64,000 nt of DNA from Rhynchosporium graminicola (Eukaryota; Ascomycota; Leotiomycetes; Helotiales; Ploettnerulaceae): assembly GCA_900074885.1 (NCBI GenBank), contig FJUW01000005.1:92242-156241 (forward strand). The letters are read 5' to 3'. The notes below the pieces were generated by a model. That model searched no databases. It had not been told where the DNA came from and was given only the letters and a program-made list of their open reading frames with translations. This document shows positions 32,405-43,586 of this stretch, one piece after another (within the stretch, counting starts at the first letter, position 1; each line of letters starts with the position of its first letter). The translations under genes and the position numbers were made by a program.

Positions 32405-34305
32405 ATGACCTCGCTAGCTGCTTTTCTGGGATTACTTCCTGTTGCAGGAGCTCTGCTTCCGGGAACGCCAATTGATGTCGCCCTTCTAATAGCACTCGCC
32501 TCGACCAAGAGATGGGAATACATCAGACCGTTTACCTATCTTATCAACACCACAATCGCCGTCACAATCCTCTCCACAACTACTACACTCTTCATCCTCC
32601 TCCAAGTATACCGCTATGTTAGAACTCTCCAACAACCCTCATCGCCATGTCTTGACTCAGGTTTCCCAATCAAGCCCCTCCTCTTTCCCTGTGAAACAGC
32701 TCATGTCCGCATGTTTCCTCAGACGCATGGGTTTAAGTATTCATACCTCTTGGTCGGAATCCCAGTCGGTTGGAGTGGTTTGGTTGGAGGAATGGTCTCC
32801 TCGGATGTGGAAAGAGTCCCACACAAATCTTGGTATTCGAGGTGGCTTTCACTCCAGCCTGGGAGTGCATGGTATACCGTCAATGCAGATGATTACCTCC
32901 TCCGAGGTCACGTGGAGGGAGGATTGAAGGGGAAGCTGGACCAGTATCTTGAGAGCGAGGTGCGGAACCTTGTCTTTATCTGTAGTCTTGTTAGAGGGAC
33001 TGAGACTGACGTCTAAAACAGGGTATCGAACCGTCCCAATATGCCCACGCCTACCTTCTAACAGCAGCTCGTTTCCTCGGCTATGCAAGCAACCCAGTAT
33101 CAATTTGGCACTTATACTCTGCCAAGAAGCAACTCGCTGCTCTGATTTTGGAAGTCAACAACACTTTTGATGAGAAGAGGATATATTTCCTTGAACCCGC
33201 TTCCTCTGCTTCTAGTATGGAAAGCCAGGACAAGAGATCTTCTCCGAGATACACACAAACCTGGCCAAAGGATTTCTACGTCTCTGTTTTCAACTCCCGA
33301 AATGGCTCTTATTCGCTCTCAGCAAGCGATCCTCTATTCCCACACATGAGCAAAGCCGGATCGGTAGACATAACAATCACGCTCAACAACACATCGTCTT
33401 CCCCAAAGTTAGTTGCTCGCGTGTATTCCGCTGCTGAGGCTCTAGATCCCACGATCATGTCCGCGTGGGACAAGAGTTCATTTCTGGCGAGGTGGTGGTG
33501 GGTCGGTCTTGCTACCTTTCCTAGAACAGTGAAGGAGGCTTTGACGTTATTGATGAGGAAAAAGATGCCGTGGGTGTTTAGACCTGAACCGAGGGCAACA
33601 ACTATTTCTCGTAAAGCGGATGAGACGGAGGTGTTCATCGAGGGAATTTTCAGGCGATGGTTGAGAGAAAGGGTTGAGGGAAGTGATGAGGATGTGGAGG
33701 TCAGGTATACCAGTGCTGGATTGCTGGGTAAAGAGACGGAGGAAGAAGTTATGAGTTCTGCTTCTGCGCAATTATCGGATGGGGCGATAGATATGGAGGT
33801 GAAAGTACTGACCCCGCTGTTCTATTCGAGGGTTATCGGGTACGATAATATCGAGGATGCCTTGTGGACGGAAAGCACGGAAAGTGCGACGGTTTTTCTC
33901 TCGCCCAAAATATTTACGAAATTAATTTCTTCAACATCTCCGACTTCAACCACCCTCAAGCACTCAAAAAAGCCTTCAAGGATCCCTCGGATCGAACACC
34001 GATACTCCATCCTAAACCTCCTGCGGAGACGACCCCCTCCAATTCCTGTTCCGACAAAAGAGCGGACGACCACACTACCCATTTCTTGGAGCCATGGAAA
34101 GGGAGATAGTGATCGAGGGCAAGAGAGTTTCGATGCATTCGTCATGGCATCCGGAATTGAGGGGGAAATGAAGATATACTTCAATCGAGTAAGTAAGCTG
34201 ATGTCAGCTGACCTCCTCGCATTCGGGTCACTGGAGCTCTTGGATGTAGAGATCTTTCTTCTCAAAGCTGCTGTTACGTGGGTATTAGTCAAGTTATTTC
34301 TGTGA
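32405..34305 (+). CDS. DUF1365 family membrane-associated protein, two exons
   Basis: Exon 1, 32405-32959 (185 codons), and exon 2, 33022-34305 (427 codons plus stop), are split by a 62-bp intron (GTGCGG...AACAG). The splice joins YLESE to GIEPSQY in frame. Residues about 1-65 hold two hydrophobic stretches (LAAFLGLLPVAGALL; TIAVTILSTTTTLFILLQVY), probable membrane anchors. The DUF1365 signature starts at HVRMFPQTHGFKYSYLLVG and includes RFLGYASNPVSIWHLYSA, then LILEVNNTFDEKRIYFL, the family's best-kept block. The C-terminal half carries DAFVMASGIEGEMKIYFNR and a hydrophobic end (EIFLLKAAVTWVLVKLFL). In bacteria DUF1365 genes cluster with cyclopropane-fatty-acid synthases; no substrate is known for fungi. 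612 residues in total; a further C-terminal intron cannot be excluded. Confidence 0.85.
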
Positions 34306-35979
34306 TGGGGGATGGACAGATGACTTGCAATTCAGGTATGGAAAGGTAGCGAAAGCAGGCACTGCACATGAGCGGGTCGCGATGCCTTATAAATCAGCAT
34401 GTGGAAGAGAATCAAGCAGGAGTACTCTTTAGGAAGAAGTCGACCCTGAAAACCATGACAGAAAAGAAACGTGCGAGCAGAGCAGGAGTAAAATGATAAG
34501 GTGCAGAGTGGGCGCGAGAATAAGGCGATGTCTCTATTTTTACTCCCTTTACTAGCAATCCTCTATCTACCAAAGTATAGAAATTTTCCCAAATACTATT
34601 TCTTTTCATTTTTCATCTTCCATTTCCGAACCCTTCGGAGGGACTGAAATACAACAAACAAGACATCTCGAGAAATACTCACTCGTACGGAACTTTTCGA
34701 AGCTTCGAGATGGATAGATAAAGCTAGGAGTCTTCAAAGAGCAGTAGGTATTTATTCCGAGGAAAGAGATAGATGAAGGATCTACACTGTACTACACTCC
34801 ACTACAACTCGCTCGCTCGCTCGCTGACACAAGACCCAGATACACTAGGATTAGTTCTCACCCACCTACCTACCTATAATACCTAGGATACACAAAGAAC
34901 GAAGAACATTGCCACCAACAAGCGAATCGACGAACATAGATCCGCGAATCGCTCGCTGTAGATAAGGAATCAGGAACAAAAGAGAGAGAGAGAAGGAAAA
35001 AGACAGTAGATGGGTATGCTGTTCATGTAGCGTACGCAGGAAATCCCTTTCCGTCCTTGGCCTATCCATACTGCCTGCCTTACTTCCTTCCTTCCTTGGT
35101 TACTTGCGTGCGTATCAACCTTTCCATCCACCATCTATCTATCCGTCATCCGCGCCTTCTGACATCTCACATCTCACATCTCACATCTCGCTCACTCCTT
35201 CTCTCCTCCTCCAATCGATCACTCATACACGAAACACAATCACAAACACAAACACCAGCACCACCTCTTCATCCATATCAAAATGAGACGCGGCGCCAGT
35301 ACATACATGCATACTAAAGGAAGCACACCAACAATACCTACCTACCTACCTACCTATACCCAGCTTCCAAACGAGGACTACAGCACACCCTCTCTCGTTC
35401 AGGATGTCCTTCAGGAGGCCAGTCAGGAGGAGATTGTTCATTGCTTTAAACTTTCTCTCGATTCTCGCGATTCTATTTATTGATTCCGATTCCTATCTTC
35501 TTCTCTTCTGCTATCTATTCGTTCATTACGATACAAAAGAACACCAAACAAACTGAAAAAAAAAGTCCATGGCAAATCCCTTCCTACCTACCTATCAAGC
35601 AGGGCAAGTATATTCAGCGAACCGCCCAACCCCACGCAACGCAACCCAGCCCAGCCCAACTCCGCCGAGCATCATATCCCAAACGCCATTGTTTCTGTAA
35701 GTAAGAAGAACGCCCGAGGCCCCCGAAGACAGGACAGGCTGTGTGAAAAGGGAAAAGAAAGAGAAAGATCAAGCAAGAAGAAGATGATGATAGAGGTTGG
35801 GCAAAGAAAGAGAGCGAAGCAGGCGCAGGAGCAAAGCCAGCAATGGTTACCATGTACACAAAGGATGCATACGCAAAACGAACCATAAGCTGACCTCATC
35901 CCCTCCTTCCACCATACCCATCGCTGGGAATCAAATCCAATCCATGCCACCAATCCAACGCATCGAAACTCGTGCATTC
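34306..35979. other. Gene-free low-complexity interval
   Basis: 1.67 kb of UTR-like sequence without a credible gene; open frames here lie in skewed repeats. It contains (CGCT)n at 34808-34824, (ACATCTC)4 at 35162-35189, (TACC)n at 35335-35356 and again near 35584-35600, and an AGAGAGAGA run near 34981. The pyrimidine strand bias suggests untranslated regions. Confidence 0.6.
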
Positions 35980-37557
35980 TCATAAACTCATCCAGCCAAA
36001 CATCCCCGTCACCCCCACAAGCAGAAGCGTCGTGAGAATGCCCGCACCCGCCTTGTCAGCCCCCGTGGCCGGCTTGATCGCCGCCGGATTCTCCACACTC
36101 TTACTGCCCGCGTCAGGATTCCCCTCGCTAGTTCCTCCCGTTGCCCTCGTTAGTGGTGGTGCAATATCCTCCAGTGCCAGAAGATTCGTGAATACGACAC
36201 TCATAGCAGCCATCTGCTGTCCTACCCCACTGGTCCCATCCCATACGTCGCCTTTACTCCAACTCACACCGCACATCCTGCCGTTAGCGCCGCCTGAGCA
36301 TTGCTTTGCGGCTGCTACTGCCGAGGTCTTGAGTTTGGGGAGGATGAGAGGACGAGTGAAGGGTGCGAGAAGAGCGGTTGCGGCAAGCCAGCGCGTGACG
36401 TAGGCTTTGAACGAGAACATGTCGGTTGTGCAAGAGAGCTTTGGCTCACAGGCTACTTCGTAGGCGATGTCTTGAGGGAAGAAGGTGTTGAATGTTGAGT
36501 TTAGAAGGAGGGAGACGCGTTCTTGCCAGATAGGGGAGCCGTTGGTCTGCGAACGGGTCAGCAGGGATTAGAGCTGTGTAGTGTTTGGAGAGGATATGTA
36601 CTTACGTAGTTATACATGTTCGCCGCCCCAAGCAACCAAACCGCCATATTATACGAGAACTGCACCTTGTTGATATCCGTGCAATTATGTCCAATGTGCC
36701 CTCCATCATAGACATTGTAATCCTTGTCCATGTACCCCACAGCGCGGATCCAATCCCAAGTCTTCTCGGCATGTTCGGAGTACGTATTGTTGCCGGTAAA
36801 TCTCGCAAGTCTGGAAGCGATGTTGAAGAAACAGCCATTGGCGATACTGTTCTTATAATCGTATCCCGTGAGGTAAGGGTAAACCTGCCATCTCAGCCCT
36901 CCACCACATTCATTATCCGGCCGCTTTGCCTGGGTATTAAACACGGCCTGCGCCAACGCCAACCAACTGGGTGCTCCGGCGGGTGGGGCCTGGAAATTCG
37001 TCTCTGCGGCCGTCATAGCAGTCATACCCCAGAATCCCTGATCATCATTCCCCATACTCTGACTCCAGTTTCGGGGCATCATGTCGAGATCTTCGCCGAC
37101 TTGAGCTTGAATGCCTTTCGCAGCAACGTCGTTGTAGGATGAGTCGCCTGTGTAGTGCCAGTAGTCTATCAGGGTCCCCCACATTGCGCCGGATTCCCAC
37201 CAGTAGTCTGTACGGTATCAGCTCGGATCTTGTCTGAGGTGGAAGCTTGAAGGTTGGAGAGAGGAGAGAGACGTACAGCCATTAGGAGGATTCGGTGGAG
37301 GACCTGGTAGAACGCCAATGATCCCTCCACTCACGTTCCCCTTGTAGAAAGTCATCATGTCATAGGCCAAGGTGGCAGCTGTGTCTTTGATTGAAGCTAT
37401 ACAATTCCATCAGCCATTCTCCCTTCAAATAAAGCCGCGCGCACGCGAGGGACGTACCAACAGAAGTGAGATCGACTGTGATGGCCTGGACAGCGGTGCT
37501 TGCTAGGAGGAGGACCGCTACCGCAGCAGATGCGCGTGAGGGAAGCGTAGGAAACAT
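35980..37557 (-). CDS. GH76 mannan endo-1,6-alpha-mannosidase, DFG5/DCW1 type, GPI-anchored
   Basis: Four exons: 37557-37458, 37396-37277, 37207-36606 and 36546-35980, with introns of 61, 69 and 59 bp (GTACGT, GTACGT and GTAAGT donors). The product has 462 residues. It acts at the plasma membrane and wall, where DFG5/DCW1 enzymes are thought to move GPI-protein glycans onto wall polymers. There is a signal peptide ([20 protein letters not shown], cleavage near QAI). The GH76 features are [28 protein letters not shown], the catalytic Asp pair in [27 protein letters not shown] and [13 protein letters not shown]-terminal Ser/Ala stretch and hydrophobic tail ([19 protein letters not shown]) form the GPI signal. 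It is followed by another secreted GPI wall gene on the same strand. Confidence 0.93.
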
Positions 37558-39036
37558 GGCGATAGTAGTTTGAGGTTTGTGATTCGAGTCGCTCGTATAT
37601 CGTGTGTGTGATGTGGTGAAGGGAAGTGTTCGAGGGGGGGGAGCAGAAAGGAGTGGGCGTAATGATTCCTTCATTCGATTCGAAGATGGCACATTAAATA
37701 ACGACTGTCGCAATGGTATTACAGTATGGAGTGAGGCGGAGATAAAGACAGGAAGCCTTGTCGTGAACGATCGGGCGAGATTGATAGAGGAGAAGAGGAG
37801 GGAGGGGGAGGAGGATGATGGGTGGTGATAGTGAACGAGTGCCAAAGGTGAACGACTGTCGGTGGATGTCAAGCTCCCAGCTTCGAAATCAGGAGGCGGA
37901 GGAAGGAGATGATGGGGCGGGCGATCTCGATCGTGATTCGAGGTTGTGGCCGTGCACTGCACCGTACTGTACTGTACTGTAGGTAGAGAAGAGATACGAG
38001 ATACCCCCCCCCCCGCATACAGCACATAATTTACGGTACTGAGCTGGCAGTCATCTATCTCATTGGACGGGACGAGGGTTCCTGGAGAACGAACTGTGTT
38101 TACGATGGAGAGAGTCTCAACGAATGAACTTGCGCGTACGGTCGGTATATACACTAGTACAAGCAGTTATACTTCCTTCGTATTGTGTGTGATACGTAGT
38201 CAATATCCGCTGGCTAATTCTTCCTTATTCGTAGTGTATATAAACCTTCCTGACCTGTCTATTCCGTCCATCCTTTATTTAGCCTTCGTAATCCAACCCA
38301 ATACATACATGCTCCCTTCCAAGATATAATAAACCCTCGTGCCCTTACAATCTGTTCCCCGTTTACGAATCCCCAGTTCCAATTCCCATCCCATCCCATC
38401 CCATCCTACGAAACGATGACATCGATAGTCTCACTCCAAGCTTCAGCAAGCTTTTCAGGGGACGTCTTGGTACTGTACCTAGCCTAGGGCGCGGGTCCGA
38501 CCACGCCTTCCAAGCTTTAGTGGATGTGCTTCAGGCCCATTCAGCGCCATCCAGCGAAATCCCCAAGGGAAATCAAGAGCTGGGCCGGAGCTGGGTCGGA
38601 GCTTGTCTCAACCGTCTCAGGCAAAGCTTGAAGAAGAAAGCATTTGGCAGATCTGAGGCGAAGGCATCTTCGGCCTACTCGGTGTACTCAGGTACTGAGA
38701 CTCAAGCTTTTCCAACAAGTCCCGACGACAGCTGTCGGTCAGAGCACACGCCTCCGGGGATACAGCTTCGCTTTGAAACAGTTTATTACGTCAACAACAT
38801 CACCGAAGAGGCCATGGATCAGTATCGTGAAAAACCATTACTTTTGTCTATCTATGTTGGTCATGGCCTGGATTTTCTCATCCAGAGCCGCCTGTGTGTC
38901 GGAGAAAACATTCCCAACGTACAATCCTGTTGCTACTCATAATACAGCCGTGTCTATTCCGTCCACTCTCATCATTATTTCCCTATAATGCAGCCGTTAT
39001 TCATGCAATTCACTTTCCATTTTCACCCCCTCACAA
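37558..39036. promoter_or_regulatory. Promoter side of GH76 and 3' region of GH17
   Basis: 1.48 kb. (GTACT)n at 37963-37981 and an 11-C run at 38004-38014 lie upstream of the GH76 start. A plus-strand open stretch at about 38520-38942 has no ATG at its start and no recognisable domain; I do not call it a gene. CCCAT pentamers (CCCATCCCATCCCAT) occur at about 38387-38405. Confidence 0.5.
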
Positions 39037-40679
39037 TTACAAAAGAGCAAAAGCAGCCAGCATAGCACCCATGGCGCCGACCATCGAGGAAGAGATCATC
39101 GAAGCACCATTGCCAGTCTCGACCGCAGGTGAAGTTGAAGCGGGAGCTCCCGAACCGGCGCCAGTTGGAGTAGGATTGGTCAAGAGAGTACCGTTTCCTG
39201 ATCCAGATCCAGATCCTGATCCTGATCCAGAGCCCGAACCGCCACCCATTGGTGATCCTCCCAGAATACCGGTTCCAACAGGGCTAGATCCCTGAGTTCC
39301 GGATGGTGAGGAGCCAGCAACACCAGTTCCAATAGGGTAAGAGCCTGCACCTCCAGTGGGGCTTGATCCTGCAGCTCCTGTCGAGGTGACAGCTACAATG
39401 TTGCCATCGTAGCCAGCAGGCTTAGATGGAGAGAGGGCACCTCCACTTGTGACGAAACCACCGGCAATATCAGCAGAGGCGGATGCGAGAACACTCGAAG
39501 CTGAAGCCGAGGCTGCAGAGCCGGAAGCAGTAGATGACGGTGTAGCACTGGAGCTGGACACGCCGTTGCAAGAGAGATCAAAGAGAGGAGTGCTGCTCAA
39601 AGGAGATCCAGGAGCAATTCCGAAGCTGGGGTTGGGAGAAGCATTGTTGTCGGTATCCTCAAGGGTGTACCACCAAGTGTTAACGACGCCAAATCTTGGA
39701 CATCCAACTTGTTGCCAGTAAGTCTTAGCGTCATCAGTGCTACCGACTGCCTGGCCGCTGAGCTTTCCAGATGTTGGCCTGTACGCAAACGGGTTAGCAG
39801 ATGCTTTATATTCCGGCGAGAAAAGATCGGGGTGACATGAATCAAGATCTTGACTTTGAGGAAGGAACATACCATCCAGTTTCAGTGATCCAGAGTGGCT
39901 TGTTTCCAACGGCAGCGGCGGTAGCAGCAAGAGCTGCATTGAAGAGAGCAGCACCATTCTCAATACCATTAGCTTTGGTGGACTCAAAGTATGGATAGGC
40001 GTCAACTCCGATCCAGTCACAGGCATCAGCAACAGCCTTGTTAGAACCATTGACCCAATCGTTCCAAGTGTCAACATGGCCAATAGGAGCAGCACCCAAG
40101 GGAGTGCCTGCAATCGCAGCCCGGACCTGGCCGATGTAACTGACGAGGGTCTCAGGGGTGGCTCCGATGCCTCCACCCGATGCGATACCCGTTGGCGAGC
40201 TTCTGTATAGATCCTCGCTGCCGATGGAAATACCAGCAACGCGCGATGTGAAAGCAGTTCCGTATTGAGCCACCGCAGCCTTGAGGGCAGTCAGTTCTCT
40301 GGGGAATGCATCTCCGGAGGCCCAGAGTCCGAGGAGGAGGGAGGTGTCTTCAGCGATGGCGGCTGGAATGGCCGAGGTAGGATCACTGGCAGTACCAGCT
40401 TGCTAGATGGTGTCAGCCTCTTGCCTTCTTTGGACCTGAGGCAGGTCTTGATGCCGCAGAAGATGTACTCACGATGGTGGTGTAAAGACGAGCACTGGTG
40501 AATCCCGCCGACGTTCCAACCAGGTTCTTTGCAGTCTGGAAGAGAGCCTGGAAGTCAGACTGGACTCTAGGAGCGTAGCCATCCGACTTGGTGGCACCGT
40601 AGTTGAAGCCTTGGTACGCCGCAGCATGGACACCCGAGAGTGTTGCCGTCAGGGCGAGGAGACTGGTTGTGCAACGCAT
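39037..40679 (-). CDS. eglC: GH17 glucan endo-1,3-beta-glucosidase (EglC-like), GPI-anchored
   Basis: Three exons: 40679-40473, 40402-39873 and 39778-39037, with introns of 70 and 94 bp (GTGAGT and GTATGT donors). The product has 492 residues. It cleaves beta-1,3-glucan in the cell wall. Signal peptide [19 protein letters not shown]. The GH17 fold follows, with [10 protein letters not shown] at the N-terminus, the acid/base Glu in [11 protein letters not shown] and the nucleophile Glu in [13 protein letters not shown], which spans intron 2. [18 protein letters not shown] and the Cys motif FDLSCNG close the domain. A Ser/Ala/Thr and GSSP.G repeat linker and a (GS)n run (39199-39240) then lead to a hydrophobic GPI tail ([18 protein letters not shown]). 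It is the same architecture as Aspergillus EglC. Its upstream side is bordered by a DNA transposon at 40996. Confidence 0.94.
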
Positions 40680-40995
40680 CTTGATGCCGTGCAGTGAAGG
40701 GTTGAGATGTGATGTGATGTGATGTGGTGTGCTGGCTTTTTGTTGGTTTTCACAAAGGTGAGGTGAGGTGAGGTGAGGTGAGGTGAGGTGAGGTGGGATC
40801 AATGGATTGGAAGAAGTAGAAGTGCAAGTAAGTGCAAGTGCGAATGTTTGGTTGTGAGAATGGAAGCCAAGTGCAGAGATGGATGATTGTAGTAGGGAAG
40901 AAGAGAAAAGAACCGGAGAGATGATGGAAGAGGAAGCTGCGATGCGCATGAATGAACGAATGGATATAAACCCTCAACAACTCACTAGGTATATA
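40680..40995. promoter_or_regulatory. Promoter of the GH17 gene with a GAGGT minisatellite
   Basis: A (GAGGT)n run of about 8 units at 40756-40795 and (GATGT)n at 40707-40728 (plus-strand view) lie within 120 bp upstream of the ATG. The transposon begins 317 bp from the start codon, so only a short native promoter is left. Confidence 0.65.
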
Positions 40996-41175
40996 CTAGC
41001 CGATCCACCTCCAGTTTCGCTCGGGGCTCGCTTACTGTCGGGGTTAGCAAATGCCGTCGACATGCAAATGCCGTCAATTTTAATACTTGAAAACGCGTTC
41101 TACCACCTAAAATGACTACTTTTAATATTACTACTAATACTCAGTTTTTATTAATTCTGCCTAAAATGCTAGTAC
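40996..41175 (+). repeat. Left terminal inverted repeat of the Fot1/pogo-type transposon
   Basis: Pairs with 43405-43584. The inner 130 bp are nearly exact. Confidence 0.85.
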
Positions 41176-41556
41176 CCCGTAGTAAATATTACTTCCAAAG
41201 TCATACTACTAAATCGTACTACGAAAAGTCCTTCCGAGACGCTAAATTATAGTATATCGCGCACCCTATAGATCGCCCCTCTAAGGTAGCGCGTTAATTT
41301 GATATTAAGGTTAATTCTTTTACTAAGGCTCTTATAAGAGTAAGGCGTATAGAGGCTAAAGGTAGCTTAAAGAAGGAGCTATTTCTAGGAAGTAGTAGCT
41401 ATAATAAGCTCCTTACTGCCTTGCAAGAGGAGGTAATTATATAATATTACTATGATTATTAGGAGGTAGATATAGGAGTGTAATGGTCACGTGGTAGTCG
41501 ATTGTATATGTACGGTGTTAAGCGTATACTGCTTGCGCAGTATATTGTGATCTTTT

Positions 41557-41611
41557 GGTCCAGATGGCGTAGTTGGTGAGAGCTTAACCTCAACCCCGTT
41601 ACAAGGAGCTA
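41557..41611 (+). other. tRNA-like 5' half (A-box similarity)
   Basis: GGTCCAGATGGCGTAGTTGGTGAGAGC contains TGGCGTAGTTGG, a good match to the pol III A box. A weak anticodon-like stem TAAC...GTTA follows (41584-41602). No B box is seen downstream. It is not RIP-mutated although it lies inside a RIP-mutated element. It could be the head of a SINE or chance. Confidence 0.3.
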
Positions 41612-41899
41612 CTTATCTGATAGTTAAATCAGCAATTGCTTATCTACTTATAGTATAATCTCCTTACTAATAGAATAATCTTCTACTAATAACTATATCA
41701 ATAGGCCTAGCACCCTCTAAAGCTACCTCTATCCGATAACTAGTACTATAAGTAGCTCCGTAATTATCCCGACCTCTATTCGATTAAGATAAAGCCTATA
41801 GAGGCTATACGCGTAGAGCTGCATACAGAAGAAGAGGTTATAGAGTAGTTTAGAGCACTTAAGAAGGAGTTATTAAGGCTGAATATTATATAAGGAAAG

Positions 41900-43110
41900 A
41901 GAGTACTAAATATGAACGAATCTAGTATACGAGGGGCCCTCCTGTACGCAGAGAGTATAGTTATTCTAAAGAGTATAAATACGCTATATATACCTATATA
42001 AGGAAGCCGTAAAACAGTTACTATTATAGAAACTATACGTAGCGATAGAAAGAGAACGCTTCTAGCCTTTATAATTTACCCTAGAGAGTATATTATAGAA
42101 AATTAGATATCAGATACTCTCTCTAGCGATAAGATAATTACCTGCTCTTCTACTAGGTATATTAATAACTCGATTATTATAGAATACACTTACTATTTAA
42201 TAAAACACTCGTATACCGGACCAGATAAGCTATAGAAACTACTCCTTCTAGACAGCTACGAATCTCACTACTATAAGCTATTTATAGTCCTCCTTCAAGA
42301 GAATCATATATAGCTATAGTACTTTCTAAGTTACTTTACCCACGCTCTTTAGCTATTAGATATAAGTGTTTTCCGACCTTAGAAGCACTATTATTCCTAA
42401 GCTATTAATTCAGCTTTACGGAACCTTAATATTACCTACTTAATTACCTCTCTCTTTAGAGACCTTACTAGTATACGATAAAAAACTATATAATAGTATA
42501 CTATTCAGAACGCTTTCAAGAACGCTAGTATATAGCCCCTTAGCTATAAAGCTAGCTTAAAGCGTATAAGGTCATTTGGAAAGCAGAAGGCTATAAACTT
42601 GACTTTAGGAGAGCTGGAATTACCTCTACTTCTATCTACGCCTATAGAGAGAGTATATAAGGTTACTACTATAATAGAGTTATTTATTTGAAGAGATCTG
42701 ACTCAGTTTTCCGACTAGTTAAAGGAGATATTCTAAGATTCTATAAAAGGAGCTATAATACAGCTCTATAAGGCATATATTACCTCTACAGATAACGTAA
42801 TCCTTTAGCAGAAGCTCTAAAATAGCGCTAAAAGAATGAAAACCTCTCGTCGATCTATTAAGGGAAATAGAGGTTCTCCAGGTATAATTAGTAACTTACG
42901 ACTCTAAATTCAAGCTAAAGCCGAAGCTAATAGGAAGGAAGGCTTTAAGAGAGCTAGCCGAGTACTTTCTAATACAATTAGAAGATATAAGGCGACTTTG
43001 AAGCAAGTAAGAGTTCTAGCTCGGAAGAGAAATAGAGCTAGAAAGCTTTAATTAAAGGAGATTTAAAAGAGAGGAGAGATAGTACTATGTGATTCAGAGC
43101 TCTAGCAAGT
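41900..43110 (+). pseudogene. Transposase remnant of the Fot1/pogo-type element
   Basis: DDE transposase of the CENP-B/JRK type, which cuts and pastes the element at TA sites. Breaks are mostly TAG replacing Gln. The first catalytic Asp is Asn (MNES) and the second is kept (LLLLDSYESHY). A third acidic residue is plausible in QLLDISVF (TAG read as Gln). The N-terminal DNA-binding part upstream of 41900 is poorly preserved. Confidence 0.8.
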
Positions 43111-43404
43111 AGAAAGAGAGCTAGATAAATAGCTTATACCTACCGAAGTAGTACTCTCCTCTGAAGAAGGCTACCCTGCGCTTATAGTTTCTAAAAAACA
43201 GTTTGAATTAGAGCTTAATAGAGACCTAGATAAAGAGGTTAAGATATTTTATATACTAAGTTAAGCTTTATAAGAAGAAGATCGGTATATAGAGTCGTTA
43301 CTACCTATATAAGAGTTTAAGGAGAGCTCTGAAAGTAACTAAGAAGAAGACGGAGTTACAGCTGGAATTAATTATATAGAGTTTTAAGCCTTAGAATGAA
43401 TTAT

Positions 43405-43584
43405 ACTAGCATTTTAGGTAGAATTAATAAAAACTGAATATTAGTAGTAATGTCAAAAGTAGTCAATTTGGGTGGTAGAACGCGTTTTCAAGTATTAAAA
43501 TTAACGGCATTTGCATATCGACGGCATTTGCTAACCCCGATAGTAAGCGAGCCAGCGAGTGCAAACTGTCGGGGAACCGGCTAG
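43405..43584 (-). repeat. Right terminal inverted repeat of the Fot1/pogo-type transposon
   Basis: Inverted partner of 40996-41175, ending CCGGCTAG followed by TA. Confidence 0.85.
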
Positions 43585-43586
43585 TA

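Larger units (their letters stand above)
40996..43584 (+). mobile_element. Fot1/pogo-type (Tc1/mariner superfamily) DNA transposon, RIP-inactivated
   Basis: 2589 bp between TA duplications (40994-40995 and 43585-43586). Terminal inverted repeats of about 180 bp: CTAGCCG...TCGCTTACTGTCGGGGTTAGC on the left and its complement ending CCGGCTAG on the right; the outermost 50 bases are looser. The motif GCAAATGCCGTC occurs twice in each repeat (41046 and 41063; mirrored near 43500-43530). Inside, a plus-strand transposase of the CENP-B-like DDE class can be read through TAG codons: VLNMNESSIRGA near 41910 (where MDE is expected), a TVTIIETI block near 42020, LLLLDSYESHYYKLFIVLL near 42247-42300 and DISVFRP.KHYY near 42360-42395. 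Basic C-terminal text follows to about 43110. Confidence 0.88.

Noticed and set aside
35057..35483. Several overlapping open frames upstream of the GH76 3' end
   Set aside because: They fall in tandem short repeats and pyrimidine tracts with biased composition and no domain.
38520..38942. 140-codon plus-strand open stretch
   Set aside because: No ATG at its start, no recognisable domain, no partner exon; it may be the UTR of a neighbouring gene.
25427..41000. Secondary-metabolite or other functional gene cluster in the gene island
   Set aside because: No PKS, NRPS, terpene, P450 or transporter genes; the genes are housekeeping (licensing factor, MBF1) and wall functions without common regulation signs.
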